A stretch of DNA of 33,234 bases from NCBI GenBank assembly GCA_916720335.1, contig CAKAQU010000002.1:1-33234 (forward strand), read 5' to 3'. The position numbers and the translations under genes were made by a program. The notes under the pieces were generated by a model. It had not been told where the DNA came from, searched no databases, and worked only from the letters and a program-made list of their open reading frames with translations. Source of the stretch: an uncultured Moraxella sp. (GTDB lineage Bacteria > Pseudomonadota > Gammaproteobacteria > Pseudomonadales > Moraxellaceae). Shown here in pieces: positions 25,629 through 33,234 of the stretch (position 1 is its first letter; every line of letters begins with the position of its first letter).

Positions 25629-27128
25629 TTACCAAATACCGTTTTTCACTTTGGCTTTTAATTCTGGATGGTCGTCTAATTTAAATACAGGTTCTTTGAT
25701 TCCTGATTTTAATTGACGGGTATAGTCTTTAATCAAGACAAACGCATATTTGGATAATAAAACAATTGCAATTAGGTTAATAATTGCCATAAATCCCATT
25801 GCCATATCGCCCATATCCCAGACAATATCTACTTTTGTAACCGCACCAAAATAGACAAATCCCAACACCATCATGCGAAACAGTGTTAAAACAACAGGAT
25901 GATTTTTCAAAAATTGCATGTTGGATTCAGCGTAAGCGTAGTTACCAATGATGGTAGAAAATGCCAACATAAACAAAATGATTGCCAAGAAATATTGACC
26001 CCAGCCGCCAACGTGAGCTTCTAAGGCTGCTTGAGTTAGATGAACCCCTGATAAATCTTTGGCGTTTTCTGGCATGGTTGCAAGCAAAATCACAAAAGCA
26101 GTGCAAGAACAGATAATTAAAGTATCCACAAACACCCCAAGCATCTGTACTGTACCTTGTTCTACAGGGTGTTTCACACTGGCAGCCGCCGCCGCGTTAG
26201 GAGCTGAACCCTGACCTGCTTCGTTGGAATACAAACCACGTTTGATGCCCTGCATCATCGCCAAAGACACCATAGAACCAAATAATCCACCGCCGGCAGC
26301 TTCATAACTAAAGGCTTTAGAAAAAATAAGTGAAACAACCGCAGGCACTTCACCAATATTAATAAAAATAATATAAAATGATACTAAAATATACACCAGC
26401 GCCATAACAGGAACCAGCATCTCAGCAATTTTTGCCACACGATTGATGCCACCTACAATAATAGGGGCTGCCAAAATCACCAAAAACACGCCCACAACGT
26501 GTTTGTAAATCTGCCAATCATCTTGGCAAGCTGCCGCTGCATCAATACAGCCTGATGCTGATGCAATTGATTGCGTGATGGTATTGGATTGAATTGCTTC
26601 ATATACAAACCCAAAACAAAAAATCAGGGCAATCGCAAATAACGTACCTAGCCATTTTTGTCCAAGCCCTTGCTCAATATAATAAGCCGGGCCACCGCGA
26701 AAACGTCCTGTAACTGGGTCTTTAACCTTAAATAACTGAGCAAGGCTTGACTCTACCAATGCCGAACACATACCAATCAAAGCAATCAACCACATCCAAA
26801 ACACTGCGCCAGCACCGCCAATACCGATAGCCAGTGCTACCCCTGCTACGTTACCGACGCCAACACGACTAGCAAGACCAGTAACAAACGCCTGAAACGC
26901 AGTAATACCATGCTGGTCAGCTTCTTTTCGGCTGGATAACATCGTTTTTATACTACTGCCAAAAAGTCGAAATTGGGCAAATCCTGACATCAATGTAAAG
27001 AAAAAACCAATTCCAACAAGCATCCATACTAAAATATCCCATAAAGGTGCGTTGATGGATTGAACAACACAGTGTAATCCCTCAACAAAAGTCGGTTGAC
27101 CGACACAGGAAAACGGGCTAGTGTACAT
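25629..27128 (-). CDS. Sodium:alanine/glycine symporter (AGCS family)
   Basis: Inner-membrane sodium-coupled transporter for alanine or glycine. The hallmark of the family is visible as GVGNVAGVALAIGIGGAGAV followed by FWMWLIALIGM, and further motifs are GGPAYYIEQGLG and GLYSNEAGQGSAPNAAAAA. About ten to eleven hydrophobic segments are present. The 499-residue length is typical. A longer reading from ATG 27191 would add 21 mostly basic residues (QKATKLLKIFKSKRK) without a ribosome-binding site, while the ATG at 27128 has GAGAGTG nearby, so 27128 is chosen with moderate certainty. Substrate choice between alanine, glycine or D-alanine cannot be read from sequence. The upstream 224 bases hold no strong promoter. 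Confidence 0.9.
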   Translation of the reverse strand: MYTSPFSCVGQPTFVEGLHCVVQSINAPLWDILVWMLVGIGFFFTLMSGFAQFRLFGSSIKTMLSSRKEADQHGITAFQAFVTGLASRVGVGNVAGVALAIGIGGAGAVFWMWLIALIGMCSALVESSLAQLFKVKDPVTGRFRGGPAYYIEQGLGQKWLGTLFAIALIFCFGFVYEAIQSNTITQSIASASGCIDAAAACQDDWQIYKHVVGVFLVILAAPIIVGGINRVAKIAEMLVPVMALVYILVSFYIIFINIGEVPAVVSLIFSKAFSYEAAGGGLFGSMVSLAMMQGIKRGLYSNEAGQGSAPNAAAAASVKHPVEQGTVQMLGVFVDTLIICSCTAFVILLATMPENAKDLSGVHLTQAALEAHVGGWGQYFLAIILFMLAFSTIIGNYAYAESNMQFLKNHPVVLTLFRMMVLGFVYFGAVTKVDIVWDMGDMAMGFMAIINLIAIVLLSKYAFVLIKDYTRQLKSGIKEPVFKLDDHPELKAKVKNGIW

Positions 27129-27352
27129 ATTCACACTCTCTGATTTACGTTTACTTTTAAAAATTTTTAACAATTTAGTTGCTTTTTGCATCAAAAAACT
27201 GATTGGCTTTGTTGGTTTAAGTCGTCATTTAAGTAAACATAATCCATCAAAGAAACATAAACTTAAGACAAAACCATCATTTTTAACATTTAAGACACTA
27301 AAGCAAACAACGAAAACTTATTATAAAGTATTTTAATATTTAATACAGTATT

Positions 27353-28654
27353 TTATTTACGACTGTGATTATCCTTTAAATCTAAGACATAATTTAATAA
27401 AATTGCCACAAAAGTCGCTGTGCCAATACCACCTAAATCAAATGAACCAATAATCAGTCCAAAATTACCTGTGCCTAAAATAATGGTAATGGCTCCAACC
27501 ATAAGATTTTTGTTGTTAGAAAAATCAACCTGATTATCCACCCAAATTCTCACGCCTGCGATGGTAATCAGTCCAAATACCACGATGGATGCGCCTGTTA
27601 AAATAGGACTTGGAATCGTTTGAATTAATACTCCAAATTTAGGCGATAACCCCAAAAATACCGCAAACACGCCTGCCACCACAAAGACAATGGTTGAATA
27701 TACGCGCGTTACTGCCATTACACCAATGTTTTCACCATAAGTGGTCATACCCGTTCCACCTACACCCGCCGATAATGCAGTTGCCACACCATCGGCAACA
27801 AAGGCTTTACCAAGTTGAGGAGTGAGATTTTCACCTGTCATTGCGCCAACTGCTTTAATATGCCCTAAATTTTCTGCAACTAAAATTAATGCTACAGGGA
27901 CAATAATTAACATGGCATTTGCATCAAACACAGGCTGACTAAAATTTGGGGTGCCAAACCAATGAGCTTGACTGATAGGAGTAAAATCAATGGGTGTGCC
28001 AAGATGTAAAACGTTGGTTGCTAAGATATAAATAACATACGCCAAAATCAAACCTAATAACAGCATCAGCCTTTGAGCAAAACCTTTCACAAACACTGCA
28101 ATCATACTCATACAAAGTACAGTCATCAGTGTCATCACCAATTCAAAAGGCTTGCCTGCCACGCCAGACACCGTAACTGGGGCAAGGTTTAAACCAATAA
28201 TCATCACCACTGCTCCTGTTACGACCGGTGGCATTAACCGTTCAATCCAGTTTGTGCCTATTGCCATGACCAAAAATCCAATCAAAGCATACACCACCCC
28301 ACAAGCAATAATACCCCCTAATGCTATGGGTAAATTTGGATTGGCTCCAGAACCTGTTGCGTGAGCAGTTGCTGCTGCCACCACGCCAATAAATGCAAAA
28401 CTTGACCCTAGATAGCTTGGTACTTTACCGCCTGTCATGATAAAAAATAAAATGGTACAAATACCACTCATCATAATTGCTAAATTAGCATCAAATCCCA
28501 TCAAAATTGGTGCCAGCACCGTTGCGCCAAACATCGCCAAAACGTGCTGAAGTCCAAGCATGACGGTTTGGGCAGGTGGCAAATATTCATTTGTGGCAAC
28601 AGGACGCACGTTTAAATCGCCTTGATAAGGTCGCCATTTGGTAAACCAACTCAT
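27353..28654 (-). CDS. uraA: Uracil/xanthine permease (NCS2 family)
   Basis: Proton-coupled nucleobase transporter of the inner membrane, most like uracil permease UraA. The 433 residues match E. coli UraA (429). Signatures are the N-terminal LGLQHVLAMFGATVLAPIL, GSSFAFIG, and the substrate-binding VAENLGHIKAVGAMTG. Fourteen transmembrane helices are expected for the fold, and the long hydrophobic runs agree. AAGGAAA before the ATG is a strong ribosome-binding site. It has its own promoter downstream of ruvC. No upp gene is adjacent, so uracil rather than xanthine is inferred only from overall resemblance. Confidence 0.9.
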   Translation of the reverse strand: MSWFTKWRPYQGDLNVRPVATNEYLPPAQTVMLGLQHVLAMFGATVLAPILMGFDANLAIMMSGICTILFFIMTGGKVPSYLGSSFAFIGVVAAATAHATGSGANPNLPIALGGIIACGVVYALIGFLVMAIGTNWIERLMPPVVTGAVVMIIGLNLAPVTVSGVAGKPFELVMTLMTVLCMSMIAVFVKGFAQRLMLLLGLILAYVIYILATNVLHLGTPIDFTPISQAHWFGTPNFSQPVFDANAMLIIVPVALILVAENLGHIKAVGAMTGENLTPQLGKAFVADGVATALSAGVGGTGMTTYGENIGVMAVTRVYSTIVFVVAGVFAVFLGLSPKFGVLIQTIPSPILTGASIVVFGLITIAGVRIWVDNQVDFSNNKNLMVGAITIILGTGNFGLIIGSFDLGGIGTATFVAILLNYVLDLKDNHSRK

Positions 28655-28696
28655 ATTTTTCCTTATTATGTTTTAGAGTAACTGAATTTTGACTGT

Positions 28697-28726
28697 ATTT
28701 TAAAGTTATTAAAAACGACTAAACAA
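28697..28726 (-). promoter_or_regulatory. uraA promoter
   Basis: On the minus strand TTGTTT (28721-28726), an 18-base spacer and TAAAAT (28697-28702). Transcription would start near 28690, about 36 bases before the uraA ATG. Confidence 0.55.
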
Positions 28727-28793
28727 TAAACCATTAAATTCATTGGGCTTATTTTAATTTCTTTTTTTCAGAAAATACAATATTTTATTTATA

Positions 28794-29402
28794 TCATGAC
28801 CGCTTTGTTAAAATTTGTAATAACTGGTCTTCACTTAATCGCAATCGCCCTTTGGTTTTTTTACTTGGTTTTGGCTGATCTGGCGATAAAACCGCAGTGC
28901 CACCTAGTAGAACTGCTTGATTTTGAGCGTCAGCATAAGCATGACAAATTGCACACGCCAAAGCATCAGCGGCGTCTTCTTGTGGTACAAAATCCAGCTT
29001 TAGTAATAACTGCACCATTTTTGATACTTGTTCTTTATCTGCTGCACCATAACCACTAACCGCCTGTTTGATTTGTCTTGCACTGTATTCACAAACATTT
29101 AAATTATTCATAGTTAAGGCAGCAATTGCCGCTCCGCGCGCCTGCCCAAGTTTTAATGCAGAATCTGGGTTTTTAGCAACAAAGACCTGTTCAATTGCGG
29201 CTTTGGCATTGTTCTCATTCAATTCGTGTCGGGATAAAATTTCACTTAATTTTTTAAAAATACAGGCAATTCTGCCTGGCATATCAGCCACTTTAGTGTA
29301 AATTACCCCTGCATCCACAAAAATTACCTTTGCTTTTTCTTGCTTGATGATACCATAACCTGTTTTGCGAGAGCCTGGGTCGATACCCACAATAAACGTC
29401 AT
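28794..29402 (-). CDS. ruvC: Holliday junction resolvase
   Basis: Endonuclease that cuts Holliday junctions in concert with RuvAB. All four catalytic acids are present: Asp8 in GIDPGSRKTGYG, Glu71 in AIEQVFVAKNPDSALKLGQA, and Asp143 and Asp146 in QEDAADALA. The 202 residues exceed E. coli RuvC (173) through a Lys/Ser-rich C-terminal extension of about 35 residues (SPDQPKPSKKTKGRLRLSED). ATG 29402 is chosen because conserved sequence starts there and GGTGA lies at good distance; ATG 29417 or 29414 would add only a few residues. ruvA and ruvB are not nearby. It is divergent from fxsA. Confidence 0.95.
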   Translation of the reverse strand: MTFIVGIDPGSRKTGYGIIKQEKAKVIFVDAGVIYTKVADMPGRIACIFKKLSEILSRHELNENNAKAAIEQVFVAKNPDSALKLGQARGAAIAALTMNNLNVCEYSARQIKQAVSGYGAADKEQVSKMVQLLLKLDFVPQEDAADALACAICHAYADAQNQAVLLGGTAVLSPDQPKPSKKTKGRLRLSEDQLLQILTKRS

Positions 29403-29515
29403 CCATTCACCCATCATTTACTTATTTAAAACAAACTTACCATTTAAACTTTAATAATCGCCCCTATTTATTATAAAGTACTTTTTATTGACTTGTTAAT
29501 TATTAGGAAACTTTT

Positions 29516-30070
29516 ATGGGCGTGGTGGTTGGTATTGCTTTGGTATGGTTTATCATTGAAATGCTCGTTTGGTATTTGGTAGCACAATTTATCAGTGGTT
29601 GGCTGGTTTTTTTATGGTTTATTGTTGCTGCATTTATTGGTTTTGGGCTACTTAAAAAGGCATTTAGCACGCTTAATCCTGTTGCACAACAATTTAAAAG
29701 CGGTGTCATCCCAAATCCTGCTAATCAACCGCCTAAACAAAGCATGTTAAAAGCTGTGGGTTTTGGTCTAGCAGGTGTGCTGCTTGTGTTGCCGGGGCTT
29801 TTAAGTGATATTGCTGCATTTTTAGTATTATTACCTGCCATTCAAAACCTTTTATCCAATAAGGCTGAAAATTACGCCAAAAACAACCAAGATAAAATGA
29901 TGGCAATGATGGCAAAACACATGGGCGGAAACTCACCCTTTGGTAATATCAATGGCATGGGTGGTATGTCTGGCGGTTTTGGGCAAAACAGTCCTTTTGG
30001 CAGTGGTTTTGGTGGCACAACGATTGATGGGAAAGCCACCATCAAACAAAAATCTGCCAATGATGATTAA
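29516..30070 (+). CDS. fxsA: FxsA-family membrane protein
   Basis: Inner-membrane protein of the FxsA family, whose E. coli member relieves F exclusion of phage T7 when overproduced; the normal role is unknown. The 184 residues show two N-terminal membrane segments (VVVGIALVWFIIEMLVWYLV and GWLVFLWFIVAAFIGFGLL), a conserved loop, and a further hydrophobic stretch with VLLVLPGLLSDIAAFLVLLP, the family signature. The C-terminal tail is rich in Gly, Met and Phe (MGGMSGGFGQNSPFGSGFGG), as in many relatives. TAGGAAAC upstream supports the start. The gene stands alone between divergent ruvC and the OmpA-like gene. Confidence 0.9.
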   Translation: MGVVVGIALVWFIIEMLVWYLVAQFISGWLVFLWFIVAAFIGFGLLKKAFSTLNPVAQQFKSGVIPNPANQPPKQSMLKAVGFGLAGVLLVLPGLLSDIAAFLVLLPAIQNLLSNKAENYAKNNQDKMMAMMAKHMGGNSPFGNINGMGGMSGGFGQNSPFGSGFGGTTIDGKATIKQKSANDD

Positions 30071-30142
30071 AATTTTTACAAAATTTTAGATAAAAGGCAC
30101 TGTAAATAGGACAATCAAACAATTTTTATAATCAAGTTGGGG

Positions 30143-30148
30143 TATAAT
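30143..30148 (+). promoter_or_regulatory. Possible -10 element of the OmpA-like gene
   Basis: A consensus TATAAT preceded by GGGG, the same GGGGTATAAT as at the thrB promoter. No clear -35 is found at a normal distance. Transcription would start near 30154, about 42 bases before the GTG start codon. Confidence 0.45.
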
Positions 30149-30195
30149 AGGCGATTGATTTAGTTCATTTGTTAGGTTGAGTTTGTGGGGTCTTT

Positions 30196-32121
30196 GTGGA
30201 CATTGTACAGTATTTGCATGGGCTGGTATCTAAAAATCTAGGACTGTTTGATGATGATATTGACGCCAACCTCCTAAAACAGTATTATGCTTTAAGCCTT
30301 GCTTTGCTTGCTGGTCAAAAAACAGATATTACAAACCCCGCTTCTCAAAACCTCACTGCACTTTGGGGCGAACAAACTCCCAATCTGGTCCGTCGTCTGG
30401 CGCGCAGTTTTCATGTAGATGAGCGTCATACTTTGAGACTGATTCATCATGCCACCGCACCAATGTTGGTTGAAATTTTAGGTGCATGTGGCGACGGCGA
30501 ACCAAGTGAATTTATCTTAAGTCATATAAAAAACAGCGTAGGACATTTACCTGCTTGGTCTGGTCAATTTATCCCAAGTTCTTTAAGTGATGTTTTACAA
30601 CACACCAAAGAAGACAATCCGCAAAATGTCTCTGACACCACAATTCGTTTGGATATTGATGAACCCACTTTAGTAAATCTAAATGATGATGACGAAAGTT
30701 TATTACAAAAACCTAATGCAAATTCCCAAAAACCCCTACTGATTGGACTTGGCGTAGGGGCAATCGTATTGGGTTTACTAACCTGTGGATTTTATGTATA
30801 TAAACACAAATTCCAGACTCACGAACCTTCTTTAACCGCCACAACCAAACCTGCCCAAACTCCACCACGCATATCCATTACCACGGGTGAAAATGGCACG
30901 TTATATGCTTGTCGAGCCGAAATTGGTAACAGTGATTTACATACCATGCTTTTGGGTATCTTGCAAAAAAACTTTGGACAAGTAAACTGCGTGATGGATA
31001 TTGATAACACCTTTGGGTCTTCTTTGGTGGGGCTTGAACGCCTAGAAAGCATCATTGCCATGATAAAATCTGAAGCCTATACCAGTATTGAAATCATTGG
31101 CAATCAAATCATCATCAATAGCCCACAAGCTGAAGTGATTACGCGCATGGTTAAAGACATCAGTTTACTTGCTCCACAGTTTACTGTTTCTGCAGCAGCG
31201 CCTTTAAACAAAGACAACTTAATCAAAAACAGCATCACCAACTCACAACACGCATTAGATAGCTTAATTACCCCATTGGATGCTTATGGGCTGTCTCGAG
31301 CAATGAGTATACAAGTTATTGATTTTAATAAAGAAAAACAATTACCCGCTCAAAATCAAGCACTATTAACCACCTACGCCAAGGTACTGAGTGAAAATCC
31401 CAACATTAAGCTGATGGTAGTGGCTCATACCGATGGAACTAATAGCGACCGCAAAGCCAACATTACTCTATCTCAGCAACAAGCAGAAACCGTTAAAGAT
31501 TTTTTACTGCAAAATGGGGTTAGTGATGATCAGCTGACTGCAAAAGGCGTAGGTGATATTTATCCAATCGCGGATAATGCAACTGAACTTGGACAATTTA
31601 AAAATCGTCGTATTGAATTTTTGGTGTATGATGATGCAATTTTATCTGCAATGAATGCTGATATCGCACACGCCACCCAAATTCAGACCCCTGCTCAAAT
31701 GGTGCAAACCGCTCCTTATGTTCCAAGTGAACAAATGGGATATATTGTTGATGCTAACGCTCAAGTTCAGCAAGCGGCAATTGTATCAGACCCCAATATG
31801 GTGCAAGGCATGCCCCAACCAATGACCACACCAAACGCCTACCCAGCAACTGTTCAACAACCAATTTACCCACAAAATCAACCAACGGTCGCCAGCCCTG
31901 CATACGCCCAACCCACCTACACACCTCCCGCCTATGTACCTCCTAGCCCTGAGGTTCAAAATCCAGCTAATACAGGACAAATTAATATTTCTAATAGTCG
32001 TGGACAAAGTATCAGCAGCACACCTAGTGGTGCAGGCATCTCTAAAGAAATTCAGGAACTTTCTGAAACCACCATTCATTCTGAAAGCAAAAAGGGGCAA
32101 TCCGCAGAATATCGACCCTAA
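30196..32121 (+). CDS. Envelope protein: helical N-domain, one membrane helix, BON-like region, OmpA-like domain, Pro-rich tail
   Basis: 641 residues starting with GTG. Residues 1-125 form a helical, probably cytoplasmic domain of the DUF937-like kind, with LPAWSGQFIPSSL near 118-130. An acidic linker leads to a single membrane helix (about 180-204), so the rest is periplasmic. Residues about 225-335 have a BON-like alternation (SIEIIGNQIIINSPQAEVIT), then an OmpA-like peptidoglycan-binding domain (about 368-476) with VVAHTDG (Asp413), LSQQQAETVKDFLL, GVGDIYPIAD and NRRIEFLVY. The diaminopimelate-binding arginine expected after LS is Gln429. A 165-residue Pro/Gln/Tyr-rich tail ends the protein, placed after the OmpA domain instead of before it. 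The order TM-BON-OmpA recalls mycobacterial OmpATb/ArfA. The next gene shares the N-terminal domain. Function is unknown; tethering membrane to cell wall is the natural guess. Confidence 0.8.
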   Translation: MDIVQYLHGLVSKNLGLFDDDIDANLLKQYYALSLALLAGQKTDITNPASQNLTALWGEQTPNLVRRLARSFHVDERHTLRLIHHATAPMLVEILGACGDGEPSEFILSHIKNSVGHLPAWSGQFIPSSLSDVLQHTKEDNPQNVSDTTIRLDIDEPTLVNLNDDDESLLQKPNANSQKPLLIGLGVGAIVLGLLTCGFYVYKHKFQTHEPSLTATTKPAQTPPRISITTGENGTLYACRAEIGNSDLHTMLLGILQKNFGQVNCVMDIDNTFGSSLVGLERLESIIAMIKSEAYTSIEIIGNQIIINSPQAEVITRMVKDISLLAPQFTVSAAAPLNKDNLIKNSITNSQHALDSLITPLDAYGLSRAMSIQVIDFNKEKQLPAQNQALLTTYAKVLSENPNIKLMVVAHTDGTNSDRKANITLSQQQAETVKDFLLQNGVSDDQLTAKGVGDIYPIADNATELGQFKNRRIEFLVYDDAILSAMNADIAHATQIQTPAQMVQTAPYVPSEQMGYIVDANAQVQQAAIVSDPNMVQGMPQPMTTPNAYPATVQQPIYPQNQPTVASPAYAQPTYTPPAYVPPSPEVQNPANTGQINISNSRGQSISSTPSGAGISKEIQELSETTIHSESKKGQSAEYRP

Positions 32122-32142
32122 CAACCAAGACCTGCTAACAAT

Positions 32143-32159
32143 TAAGTAAATATTACTTA
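32143..32159. repeat. Inverted repeat after the OmpA-like gene
   Basis: TAAGTAA-ATA-TTACTTA is a perfect 7-bp inverted repeat followed by T-rich but interrupted sequence. It may be a weak terminator. The half site resembles the GTAAAT elements upstream of gltX. The rest of the 275-base gap to the next gene shows no clear promoter. Confidence 0.35.
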
Positions 32160-32396
32160 TTCTTATCGTTTATGTTTTTTTATGTGTTTTTATTTGTTTA
32201 ATTGTTGAATACTATTTCTTTTCAGTTATGGATTAGCGACAATATGGCAATTTCTATCAAATTTATACGTTTTAGAGTGTTTATTTTCACGGTTTTTTAG
32301 CGTATATTTGTATAGTTTTTGGGCATGCTATCAACATCTTTTTAAATGAAATTTTCAACTTGTTTTATAAATTTTACAAACAAATAGGATACACTG

Positions 32397-33234
32397 ATGA
32401 ATATCATTGAGCAATTACATCAAAATGTCACCCCTAAAGTCTTGCAACTGGTTCAACATTATATTGGAAATGACCAAAACAAAACACATTTGTTGACGTC
32501 TATTTATGGTATTTTAGGGGCTCGACTTTCCGATGATGCTACTGCTGAACGTGTAGAAACACTACTAAAAACCAACCCAAACGCCCTACATAATGGCGCT
32601 AAAGTTTTAGATGCCTTGCTACAAGATGAACATGGAAATTCACAAGTGGCACTATTAACCAGCGAACTTTCTAAAGAACACAATTTGCCTCAAAGCACCA
32701 CAGATGCGATTTTGGCGACCGCTGCACCTCTTGTACTTAACGAAGTCAAGTATTTGGCAAAAGATTCATCAATTGCCAGCTATTTACAAGGAAAATGGTC
32801 AGAATTTAGCCATATTTTACCTTCATGGACACATGCCCTATTACCTGCCGGATTACTGGCTGGCTTTGCTGGATTGGCAAGCGGAGCATCGGCTAAGGTG
32901 GGTGAATTGGCAGGCGGTATCGGTAATTTTGCTGGAAAAGCTGCTGCTGAAGCGGAAGGTTTGGCAGATGACGTTAAAGACGGCGCAAAAGCTGCTGGAG
33001 CGGCGGCTCTTGGTGCGGCAGGTGCGGCGGCAGCTGGATTGGGTGCTTTAGCTGGTAAAGCATTATCTGGAGCTGGCAAACTGGCTGATAACGTTAAAGA
33101 AGGTGCAAGCAAAGCAGCTGACAAAGCAGAAGATTTAACCAGTAAGGCGGCTCATGAAGCAGGTGAATTAGCTGGTGATGTTAAAGACGGCGCAAAAGCT
33201 GCTGGAGCGGCGGCTCTTGGTGCGGCAGGTGCGG
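32397..33234 (+). CDS. Repeat-containing protein sharing the N-terminal domain of its neighbour (3' end cut by window)
   Basis: Open from ATG 32397 (AGGA seven bases upstream) to the window edge, 279 codons so far. Residues 1-155 form a helical domain (MNIIEQLHQNVTPKVLQL...) that aligns by eye with the N-terminal domain of the preceding gene: LATAAPLVLNEVKYLA against IHHATAPMLVEILGACG, and LPSWTHALLPAGLL against LPAWSGQFIPSSL. From about 156 it turns into an Ala/Gly/Lys/Asp-rich region with helical repeats such as ADDVKDGAKAAG, ADNVKEGASKAADKAED and AGDVKDGAKAAG, reminiscent of LEA or apolipoprotein-type amphipathic repeats. Its GC content is clearly above its surroundings. An OmpA-like end outside the window is a reasonable expectation from the neighbour but is not seen. 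Function is unknown. Confidence 0.78.
   Translation, partial: MNIIEQLHQNVTPKVLQLVQHYIGNDQNKTHLLTSIYGILGARLSDDATAERVETLLKTNPNALHNGAKVLDALLQDEHGNSQVALLTSELSKEHNLPQSTTDAILATAAPLVLNEVKYLAKDSSIASYLQGKWSEFSHILPSWTHALLPAGLLAGFAGLASGASAKVGELAGGIGNFAGKAAAEAEGLADDVKDGAKAAGAAALGAAGAAAAGLGALAGKALSGAGKLADNVKEGASKAADKAEDLTSKAAHEAGELAGDVKDGAKAAGAAALGAAGA
32973..33234 (+). repeat. In-frame DNA repeat, 207-bp period, with identical 55-base ends
   Basis: Bases 32973-33027 recur without a single change at 33180-33234, exactly 207 bases (69 codons) later, and the match continues to the window edge. The bases just before each copy are similar (GCAGATGAC and GCTGGTGAT). The perfect nucleotide identity, including third codon positions, points to recent duplication or gene conversion inside the repeat region. 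Confidence 0.9.

Noticed and set aside
27318..29480. Shared 13-base TTATTATAAAGTA upstream of the symporter gene and between ruvC and fxsA
   Set aside because: It includes a -10-like core in AT-rich DNA and lacks good -35 partners; two copies are not enough to exceed chance.
31786..32124. 112-codon minus-strand frame opposite the Pro-rich tail
   Set aside because: A shadow of the repetitive Pro/Gln/Tyr codons; no ribosome-binding site or protein-like features.
32780..33124. 114-codon Ala/Pro-rich open frame on the minus strand
   Set aside because: It is the complement of the Ala/Gly-rich repeat region of the plus-strand gene; long antisense frames are expected in such GC-rich codons.
1..33234. 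CRISPR array, insertion sequence, prophage or integron
   Set aside because: No regularly spaced repeats, transposase, integrase or terminal inverted repeats were seen; the only tandem repeat is in-frame within the last gene.

Overview
The window looks like chromosomal, mostly housekeeping DNA of an AT-rich gammaproteobacterium in the order Pseudomonadales, most likely a Moraxellaceae member (Moraxella/Psychrobacter type). This rests on recognising protein families by eye: an APH-fold homoserine kinase, a monomeric NADP isocitrate dehydrogenase, a prlC-yheV pair, an Acinetobacter-like GluRS, OmpW and TopA with three zinc ribbons. No database search was run. I see no insertion sequence, phage, CRISPR array or rRNA. 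One tRNA, tRNA-Val(GAC), is present.

Layout. The left edge (1-1482, minus) is the N-terminal third of metH, cut by the window. A 632-bp, very AT-rich gap separates it from topA (plus). tRNA-Val follows with its own promoter and terminator. hisF (minus) is divergent from a thrB / class II glutamine amidotransferase pair. An OmpW-type porin with its own promoter and terminator precedes a nitrilase-family hydrolase and a GLOD5-like VOC protein. The VOC gene overlaps the 3' end of convergent gltX by 20 bp. mogA, prlC and a yheV-like zinc-ribbon gene run rightwards. They are followed by three poorly known genes: a single-pass acidic/coiled-coil protein, a TPM-domain protein and a small membrane protein. 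Next is monomeric icd.

The central block has trxB and a DUF1963 (YwqG) gene on the minus strand, divergent from ftsK. Downstream of ftsK are a small membrane-anchored protein of unknown function and a membrane-anchored thioredoxin-fold protein. Then come three minus-strand genes: an alanine/sodium symporter, a uraA-type permease and ruvC. fxsA diverges from ruvC.

The right end (30196-33234) is the least ordinary part. A 641-residue envelope protein has a helical N-terminal domain, a membrane segment, a BON-like region, an OmpA-like domain with a replaced diaminopimelate-binding arginine, and a Pro/Gln/Tyr-rich tail. It is followed by a second gene, cut by the window edge. By eye, its N-terminal domain is related to that of its neighbour, but it continues into an Ala/Gly/Lys-rich repeat region with a perfect 55-nt duplication at a 207-bp period.

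Functionally, the window mixes one-carbon/methionine, histidine, threonine and molybdopterin metabolism, DNA topology, recombination and segregation (topA, ruvC, ftsK), thiol redox (trxB and a thioredoxin-like protein) and envelope proteins. The best candidates for undescribed biology are the right-end envelope pair, the 14770-17296 cluster of unknown membrane proteins, and the trxB-DUF1963 pair.
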